Below are positions 1-3,436 of a DNA stretch of 7,551 bases, in pieces. Location: positions 1 to 7,551 of the forward strand of contig JAYEJW010000512.1 in assembly GCA_034716535.1 (NCBI GenBank), given 5' to 3'. The number at the start of each line of letters is the position of its first letter. The first letter of the stretch is position 1. This DNA is from JAYEJW01 sp034716535 (GTDB lineage: Bacteria; Pseudomonadota; Gammaproteobacteria; Chromatiales; Chromatiaceae). The notes under the pieces are model-generated. The model was not told the origin of the DNA and ran no database searches. It saw nothing but the letters and a program-made list of their open reading frames with translations. The position numbers and the translations under genes are program-made.

Positions 1-35
1 ACCGGCACCCCTTGGAATTACTGTAGGGTGCCGGT
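1..35. repeat. REP-like perfect inverted repeat (hairpin)
   Basis: ACCGGCACCC (1-10) and GGGTGCCGGT (26-35) are exact reverse complements separated by a 15-nt loop. The right arm is preceded by GTAG at 23-26, which overlaps the arm by one base. A GTAG/GGAG tetranucleotide 5' of a palindrome is characteristic of REP sequences, the substrates of RAYT transposases, and a RAYT remnant follows directly. The hairpin is seen directly; the REP assignment is inference. The element may continue left of the window. Confidence 0.5.
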
Positions 36-426
36 GTCTCAGTCATGTTGGCAGAGAGGGGTCCGAGCGGGCGTGATCGGCGATCCGGCCGATTATCGCT
101 GGTCGAGCTACCGAGCGAATGCGCTCGGCGCAGCCAACGCCTTGGTTTCGCCACATCCGCTCTACTTGGCCTTGGGACAGGGTGAAGGTCAGCGCCAGGC
201 GGCATACCGGGAATTGTTTCGCACAGCACTCGACGAGGCCCCGATTGCAGAGTTGCGGATGGCCTTGACCCAGAATCAACCGATCGGCAACGCGCGTTTC
301 TATGCCGAGATCGCAGCGATGACAGGGCAGCGTCGCGACCTGCGAAAACGGGGCCGCCCGCGCAAGAGGGATGCGGAAGCGGAGGAGTCGGCGGGGCGTT
401 CCGAGCAGAATGAGTTGCCGTTGTGA
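28..426 (+). pseudogene. 5'-truncated RAYT (REP-associated tyrosine transposase, IS200-like) remnant
   Basis: The open frame gives 132 residues, but recognisable family sequence begins only around base 61 (VRAG). It continues with the signature DPADYRWSSYRANALG, a segment with LYLALG, then RQAAYRELF, and ends in a basic GRPRK tail typical of RAYT proteins. The N-terminal half that carries the HUH histidine pair and much of the catalytic core is missing, since the family is usually about 220-330 residues. The first 11 codons (28-60) come from the hairpin region and look unrelated. The GTG at 28 is therefore probably not a real start. The stop at 424-426 is followed by a motif (AATTGAACCTGACCCC) of the kind found beside such elements. 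Full-length RAYTs are single-strand transposases that act on REP hairpins; this copy should be inactive. The family call is confident, the subgroup is not. Confidence 0.8.
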
Positions 427-429
427 GCC

Positions 430-465
430 AATTGAACCTGACCCCTTTTCTCCACTTTTCTCCAC
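430..465. repeat. GGGGTCAG motif plus 10-bp tandem duplication at an element junction
   Basis: On the - strand this reads (GTGGAGAAAA)x2 followed by GGGGTCAGGTTCAATT. On the + strand the two exact TTTTCTCCAC copies are 446-455 and 456-465. The RAYT frame ends just to the left and a different transposase frame starts just to the right, so this is a joint between two mobile-element pieces. Two further places in the window (736-768 and 3202-3248) have the same layout. Confidence 0.6.
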
Positions 466-704
466 TCATCGCCTCGTTGGCCGCCTTCGTGCTCTGGCTG
501 CTCGGCACCGCCGCCGAGCGCGCCGGACTCGAGCGCCGGATGCACCCCGGCAGCGGCAAGCGTCGCGCATACTCGCGCTTGTTCCTCGCGCGGCTGCTGT
601 TGGCTCTGGAGAGTTGCCGCGATGTGCTCGATGAACTGGTCTCCTCGATCGAGCCACCCGATCAGTGGGTTGCGAGTGACCATGATGCCCTCCTCGCCGC
701 TTGA
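465..704 (+). pseudogene. C-terminal scrap of a transposase, probably IS4-type
   Basis: From 465 the frame reads LIASLAAFVLWLLGTAAE, a hydrophobic helix. It is followed by a basic stretch (GLERRMHPGSGKRRAYSRLF) and an acidic tail, ending at TGA 702-704. A hydrophobic 'LWLLG.AAE' helix followed by a basic, YSRLFL-like segment is what I recall from the extreme C-terminus of IS4-group transposases. The DDE catalytic core (normally about 300 residues upstream) is absent, so the fragment cannot be functional. The open frame extends left to 423 only because the tandem-repeat junction happens to stay open. The sequence after the stop (about 705-735) may be the remaining right end of that element, but no terminal inverted repeat can be paired inside the window. 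The transposase call is moderately supported and the IS4 assignment is weaker. Confidence 0.45.
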
Positions 705-735
705 TGAAGGGGGCGGGATTTGTGGGGATATCTCA

Positions 736-768
736 GGGTCTGTCCCCATTTATCTGCCATTTATCTGC
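736..768. repeat. GGGGACAG motif plus 11-bp tandem duplication at an element junction
   Basis: The + strand has GGGTCTGTCCCC (736-747) followed by two exact copies of CATTTATCTGC (747-757 and 758-768). On the - strand the order is tandem unit twice, then GGGGACAGACCC, matching the layout at 430-465. It separates the presumed transposase right end from the intron-encoded protein remnant. Confidence 0.6.
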
Positions 769-984
769 AATCTCTTCCATAAGCTGGTCAAGCGTGGCGT
801 GCCACGCCGCCAGGCGGCGAAAGCGGTGTTCTCCAACCACAAGCGTTGGAAGCTCTCCAACACCTTCGCGGTGAACCGAGCCTATCCGGTTGGGTGGTTT
901 ATCGGGGACATGGGACAGGTCACCCGTTCCGACAGGCAGTTACCGCATTGGTTTGACGTGGATCGGTGGATACGCCTTACGTGA
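769..984 (+). pseudogene. C-terminal remnant of a group II intron-encoded reverse transcriptase/maturase
   Basis: About 70 codons survive, from roughly base 769 to TGA 982-984. Visible features are a basic LVKRGVPRRQAAKAV segment, RWKLSN, then AVNRAYPVGWFIGDMGQ and a tryptophan-rich end (PHWFDVDRWIRLT). A basic segment followed by 'LS.T.AVNRAYP..WF' resembles the maturase/DNA-binding C-terminus of bacterial group II intron proteins, and the position is decisive. The stop codon lies immediately before a domain V hairpin, exactly where such open reading frames end inside intron domain IV. The reverse transcriptase domains (usually more than 300 residues) are gone, cut off at the tandem-repeat junction 736-768. 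The intron is therefore 5'-deleted and cannot move by itself. Intron class cannot be assigned from this much. Confidence 0.65.
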
Positions 985-985
985 G

Positions 986-1053
986 GAGCCGTGTACGGAC
1001 CCGTACGCACGGTTCTGTGGGCAGACGGGGGCTGACGCCCCCTCTGACCCGAT
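986..1053 (+). ncRNA. Group II intron 3' end: domain V and domain VI
   Basis: Domain V runs from about 986 to 1015. GAGCCGT (986-992) pairs with ACGGTTC (1009-1015), a 2-nt bulge lies at 1007-1008, and the distal stem GTACG (993-997) pairs with CGTAC (1002-1006) around a GACC loop. The catalytic AGC is at 987-989. Domain VI contains the stem GGGGGC (1027-1032) with GCCCCC (1037-1042). The segment ends CTGACCCGAT; A1047 is 7 nt from a putative 3' splice site after AT (1052-1053), the usual place for the branch-point adenosine. This domain V is about 30 nt against the usual 34. Everything upstream of the reverse transcriptase C-terminus is missing, so the ribozyme is incomplete. Confidence 0.75.
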
Positions 1054-1077
1054 GTCCGGTGTAACCCATTGTTATAT
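1054..1077 (-). other. attC half-site of cassette B (R'' box), interrupted by the intron remnant
   Basis: On the - strand, just after the HEPN gene stop, comes ATATAAC (1077 to 1071). This is the exact reverse complement of the R' box GTTATAT that opens the same cassette (2067 to 2061). It is followed by 17 nt that then meet the 3' end of the oppositely oriented group II intron remnant. The matching R' half of this attC is not visible and was presumably lost or displaced with the intron insertion and deletions. Confidence 0.6.
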
Positions 1078-2066
1078 CTCAATTTAACTCCGCTTCGCCA
1101 AGCTTTTTATCCATGACATACACGATTCTATTGCCCAGACTCGTTGCTGTGCTTGTGTCTTTGGCCTGGGCTCGCTACCTGCCCCATGGCTTCGCGGATT
1201 TCGCAGAGTAGTAAACAGATGCTTCATGGCTTCCGACTCCCATACATCGATAAAGCGACCGTTACTTTTGCTAACCAAATGATCTATATAGTTCGATGCA
1301 CCTTTTTCTTTGCCAGTGTTCCACCCATTTTCTTCCGAAATGACCTTAATCGTGCTTTCTAAAGCTTTTAGCGCGTATGTTATGGCATCCTCCTTATCAG
1401 CATCGCGCCTATCTATGGCTTCCTTCATCTCGTAATCGACATTAGACCATTTTGGATCAGCCACTAGACTCCAGAACGGTTCGTCAATTTCTTTTTGAGT
1501 GAATTGATCTTCAACGATCTGGATGTAACCATTATGATATGTGAAAGGAATTTTTGATTCCTGAAATCTGGAATTCAATTCAGTATATGCAGCAATATAG
1601 CTTTCCAGTGCTCGTTCTACAGCATTCTTTCTTTTTGGCTTTATTCGCTTCGATAGAATACTTGCCTTCATTCCAAGATCACTGCTATCGAGCTCAGACT
1701 TCAAATATTCTTCGGCTCCTCGAAACAGCAGTTCGATAAGCCCGATCCGCATTTTGAAAAAATAGTCTTTGTCACCGTGGCGGTTATTCCACAAATCATA
1801 CCTTTCGAAGAGAAACTTCAAACACACCTCTTCGTAAGTGTCGCCTGGATGCAGCAGCCCAATGCCATACTCCCGTGACAATCTCGTGTGTGCCTCTTTG
1901 TATAGTTGTTCTTTAACAGAAATTGGAGGGAAGAGGTCCTCTGCAATGATTTGCCCAGCTTGCACGAGCATTCGTGCCGCTTCAGGTGGAAAGCTGTCCC
2001 CATAAAAGAAGCGGTGCGTATAGCGTTTATGGAATGAGTCAGTAAGCATGTGCTATTGAGATATAA
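1071..2066 (-). mobile_element. Integron gene cassette B (HEPN protein), 3' end incomplete
   Basis: The cassette starts at TTATAT (2066 to 2061), directly after the G of the preceding attC core. It contains one gene and reaches its own R'' box ATATAAC at 1077-1071. The terminal complementarity is longer than the core: GTTATATCTCAAT and ATTGAGATATAAC form a perfect 13-bp inverted repeat bracketing the gene (1071-1083 and 2055-2067). Single-gene content, near absence of non-coding DNA and low GC against the flanks fit a cassette. Confidence 0.65.
1084..2049 (-). CDS. HEPN-domain abortive-infection-like protein (AbiJ/STM4504-like)
   Basis: A 321-residue protein. The N-terminal part (about 1-120, beginning DSFHKRYTHRFFYGD) is aromatic-rich and resembles N-terminal domains of AbiJ/STM4504-type proteins. 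The C-terminal part (about 218-321: ALKALESTIKVI, then LFTTLRNPRSHGAG, ending in an amphipathic helix) fits a HEPN fold of the Abi C-terminus group. RNPRSH (R283 to H288) matches the HEPN RNase motif R-x4-6-H. Proteins of this kind commonly cut RNA when phage infection is sensed, so a cytoplasmic defence RNase is the best guess; the trigger is unknown. The ATG at 2049 lies only 12 nt from the attC core and has no clear Shine-Dalgarno sequence, as is common for the first codon of cassette genes. The base composition is far more AT-rich than the flanks, suggesting transfer. Family name recalled, motif seen directly. Confidence 0.65.
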   Translation of the reverse strand: MLTDSFHKRYTHRFFYGDSFPPEAARMLVQAGQIIAEDLFPPISVKEQLYKEAHTRLSREYGIGLLHPGDTYEEVCLKFLFERYDLWNNRHGDKDYFFKMRIGLIELLFRGAEEYLKSELDSSDLGMKASILSKRIKPKRKNAVERALESYIAAYTELNSRFQESKIPFTYHNGYIQIVEDQFTQKEIDEPFWSLVADPKWSNVDYEMKEAIDRRDADKEDAITYALKALESTIKVISEENGWNTGKEKGASNYIDHLVSKSNGRFIDVWESEAMKHLFTTLRNPRSHGAGSEPRPKTQAQQRVWAIESCMSWIKSLAKRS

Positions 2067-2118
2067 CGACTAAATAAGCCGCGCGGCTTTTTGCGTCGGC
2101 TTGAGTTTTTGGTTATGT
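2061..2118 (-). other. attC recombination site of cassette A (58 bp)
   Basis: Read on the - strand, R'' ACATAAC (2118 to 2112) is followed by AACTCAAGCCGACGC, a central AAAAA, then GCGCGGCTTATTTAG and R' GTTATAT (2067 to 2061). AAGCCG and CGGCTT pair as the inner stem. The arrangement is close to the classic aadA-type 59-base element (CAAGCCGACGC...GCGCGGCTTA...CGTTA). R'' overlaps the TAA stop of the DUF6650-like gene, and R' lies just before the HEPN start, exactly between two genes. GTTATAT departs from the strict GTTRRRY core at one position. A perfect palindrome AAGCCGCGCGGCTT (2076-2089) is embedded, and on the + strand it is followed by Ts, so it might also act as a weak terminator there. 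Confidence 0.8.
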
Positions 2119-2604
2119 TTGATTGTCTTCATCGATTGCTGGAAGTATGGTGGCAAGATCATCCTCTATATCTAGCCCATGTTGAACTGCAACTTGAGCA
2201 ATGTGAACCCCAAAAACTCCGCGAAGTTCACCGATAGCTCCATTAAACTGCCAACTTGCATAATGTCCATGTTGCGTGCCATATTCAATTATTCTTTCAT
2301 CTGCATTAACGGTATCTAGAAATTTTCGGCAAGCTGCTCGCATGGCGCGTAGCGAGCTTGCAAGAGTTGATTTATCACTCAAAGAACCAAGTTCGTTAGA
2401 CATCAAGCGCCGAATCTCGATAACTGATTGCACACAATGTGCAGGAATTTCCATTGCTGATGGGTTATACAAAACCCGCCGATCCTCAAGTTCAGTAATA
2501 ATACGCTTTGCAATGGTCGTTTCAGATTCTGGTGGATTCCACGATACTCCGAATATTGGCGAACTAAAACCGGTAAGACGTTTAGCAATTTCTTTGAAGT
2601 TCAA
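2113..2604 (-). CDS. DUF6650-like protein of unknown function
   Basis: A 163-residue soluble protein with no signal peptide or membrane helix. It starts NFKEIAKRLTGFSSPIFGVSWNPPE, continues with TIAKRIITELEDRRVLYNPS, a helical middle (EIRRLMSNELG, LRAMRAACRKFLDTV) and ends with GAIGELRGVFGVHIAQVAVQHGLDIEDDLATILP. The motif order PIFGVSWNPPE, then ...LEDRRVLY..., then RAMRAACRKFLD is what I recall for the DUF6650 family; no function is established to my knowledge. The start is TTG at 2604, chosen because AAGGAGG stands 5 nt upstream and the family sequence begins there. The stop TAA lies inside the attC R'' box. Low GC and cassette context point to transfer. Its neighbour in the array is a defence-type gene, but integron cassettes are independent units, so shared function should not be assumed. 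Confidence 0.75.
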   Translation of the reverse strand: MNFKEIAKRLTGFSSPIFGVSWNPPESETTIAKRIITELEDRRVLYNPSAMEIPAHCVQSVIEIRRLMSNELGSLSDKSTLASSLRAMRAACRKFLDTVNADERIIEYGTQHGHYASWQFNGAIGELRGVFGVHIAQVAVQHGLDIEDDLATILPAIDEDNQT

Positions 2605-2609
2605 CGGTG

Positions 2610-2616
2610 CCTCCTT
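2610..2616 (-). promoter_or_regulatory. Shine-Dalgarno AAGGAGG fixing a TTG start
   Basis: On the - strand AAGGAGG is followed by CACCG and then TTG at 2604. The near-perfect match and 5-nt spacing support the rare TTG start. It lies only a few bases inside the cassette, so translation of the cassette gene does not depend on its upstream neighbour. Confidence 0.7.
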
Positions 2617-2619
2617 GAA

Positions 2620-2679
2620 ACATAATGCAGAAGTTCACCTGCGGAGCGAAGCGGAGTCAGGTGGAACTTCTAGTTCTAC
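2620..2679 (-). other. attC-like site upstream of cassette A (60 bp), core base altered
   Basis: On the + (bottom) strand AGAAGTTCACCTG (2629-2641) pairs with CAGGTGGAACTTCT (2658-2671) over 13 bp, with one unpaired extra G in the second arm. An extrahelical base in the L'' arm of the bottom strand is a hallmark of folded attC sites. The loop is 16 nt. The outer boxes on the - strand are GTAGAAC (R'', 2679 to 2673, with the AAC core) and ATTATGT (R', 2626 to 2620), where a functional core would read GTTATGT. The total of 60 bp is typical. It would belong to a cassette to its right, whose start could not be found. Confidence 0.65.
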
Positions 2680-3201
2680 GAGAATTCACGGCGTGCGCCA
2701 ATAGGTAAAATGGATGAAAATCTTCCTTTATTCAGTAGCGGATCCGTCGCAGCGTATTCGTATCAACTCCGTTATGCGATCCGCTGCGACGGATCCGCAT
2801 GTACCATATTTTCGTCCGTTTTTCAATCGGTTAGCCATGAATCTTCGGTTGAACCAGTGATTCTATAGTTTCGGCATACTCTGCCACCGCTCCGCACCCT
2901 AAGACAAGCCAAGCCCCTAGGCTAGAAGACGCTAGCCGGATATCACCCAAATTCAGCAAGATATCCAGATCCCGATATCATCGCATGTTCAACGTCCCAT
3001 CAGACTTCTGACGTCACTACGACACCCTACTGTACAGATCGTCTGTCGCCCCCAGGTTTGGTGGAACCGGAAGTCTGACTCGGGTTGGGTGGGCGGATCG
3101 AACAGTCATAATAGTTCAATCCAGCCAGTTCTCGCATGTCTCCTTTTGGCCGGCAGCCATCTCTCAGCGCCGGGTATCTCGCGCCTGGTGATCGGGTTTC
3201 C
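2680..3201. other. Non-coding stretch with no recognised gene
   Basis: No frame on either strand gives a convincing protein. The longest - strand frame here (to 3027) runs through the tandem repeats at 3202-3248 and shows no domain. By position 2680-2737 would be the body of an older cassette belonging to the attC at 2620-2679, but no gene or cassette start is visible. 2738-2798 is a strong palindrome listed separately. From 2938 to 2981 three GATATC motifs occur, two forming GGATATC...GATATCC arms (2938-2944, 2961-2967). About 3010-3200 resembles nothing I can name. Confidence 0.5.
2738..2798. repeat. 61-bp element with perfect 17-bp inverted arms
   Basis: GCGGATCCGTCGCAGCG (2738-2754) and CGCTGCGACGGATCCGC (2782-2798) are exact reverse complements with a 27-nt loop. 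The arms are GC-rich, while the surrounding sequence is AT-richer. No T-run follows on either strand, so it is not a classic terminator. The loop contains ATCAAC and GTTATGC, but these do not form a valid attC R''/R' pair. It could be a small non-autonomous element, a recombination or replication structure, or a protein-binding palindrome. Confidence 0.75.
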
Positions 3202-3248
3202 CAGGGGAAATAGCAGGGAAATAGGCAGGGAAATAGGGACAGACCACG
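3202..3248. repeat. 12-bp tandem repeat (three units) ending in GGGACAGACCACG
   Basis: The + strand reads CAGGGGAAATAG (3202-3213), CAGGGAAATAGG (3214-3225), CAGGGAAATAGGG (3226-3238), running straight into GGGACAGACCACG (3236-3248). Layout and motif parallel 430-465 and 736-768. GGGGACAGACCACG-type sequences are familiar to me from the flanks of RAYT-like elements, but no RAYT gene remains here. Confidence 0.65.
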
Positions 3249-3357
3249 TATCTCCCTCTCCGTATTGCGCTTACTACTTGAATCTAGCATTGCAGGATGG
3301 GCAAGTCGCAGACCTACGGGTCCTCGCAACAACTTGCCAGGGTCAGGCCGAGGTGAA
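3249..3357. other. Short non-coding stretch before the terminator
   Basis: It lies between the GGGACAGACCACG repeat and the terminator of the beta-propeller gene. No gene, hairpin or known motif was seen in it. Confidence 0.4.
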
Positions 3358-3397
3358 AGCAAAAGAAAAGGCGGCGCCGGACGTTTCCGACGCCGCC
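3358..3397 (-). terminator. Rho-independent terminator of the choice-of-anchor I gene
   Basis: On the - strand GGCGGCGTCGGA (3397 to 3386), loop AACG, TCCGGCGCCGCC (3381 to 3370) forms a 12-bp stem with one G-U pair, followed by TTTTCTTTTGCT. It lies about 40 nt after the stop codon at 3437-3439. Between them is a separate perfect palindrome GCCGACTAGTCGGC (3419-3432), 4 nt past the stop. Confidence 0.85.
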
Positions 3398-3436
3398 GAG
3401 TTGTAGGTTCGGCAGGATGCCGACTAGTCGGCGCTC

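Larger units (their letters stand above)
2067..2625 (-). mobile_element. Integron gene cassette A (DUF6650-like gene), complete
   Basis: The boundaries follow from the recombination rule G^TT. The cassette begins TTATGT (2625 to 2620) and ends with the G of its attC core at 2067, giving 559 bp. Its first six bases are the exact reverse complement of the ACATAA of its own R'' box, which is what a once-circular cassette requires. One gene with its own strong ribosome binding site fills it. Confidence 0.7.

Noticed and set aside
1087..1098. ACTCCGCTTCGC shared with the loop of the attC at 2620-2679, possibly another attC
   Set aside because: It falls in the last codons of the HEPN gene, is in the opposite orientation, and no paired arms or R boxes surround it.
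2756..2780. ATCAAC and GTTATGC inside the 61-bp palindrome as attC core boxes
   Set aside because: The two boxes are not complementary, are 3 nt apart and lie in the loop rather than at the ends, so they do not satisfy attC architecture.
3019..3034. GTAGGGTG (on the - strand) shared with the REP-like hairpin at 1-35
   Set aside because: Only 8 bp match and no hairpin forms here, so it may be chance.
3202..3238. Possible CRISPR-like short repeats
   Set aside because: The units are directly abutting 12-mers without spacers, so this is a tandem repeat.
3027..3362. A 111-codon - strand open frame (and a + strand one at 3089-3406)
   Set aside because: Both run through the 12-bp tandem repeats, have no recognisable domain and no ribosome binding site; they appear open by chance.
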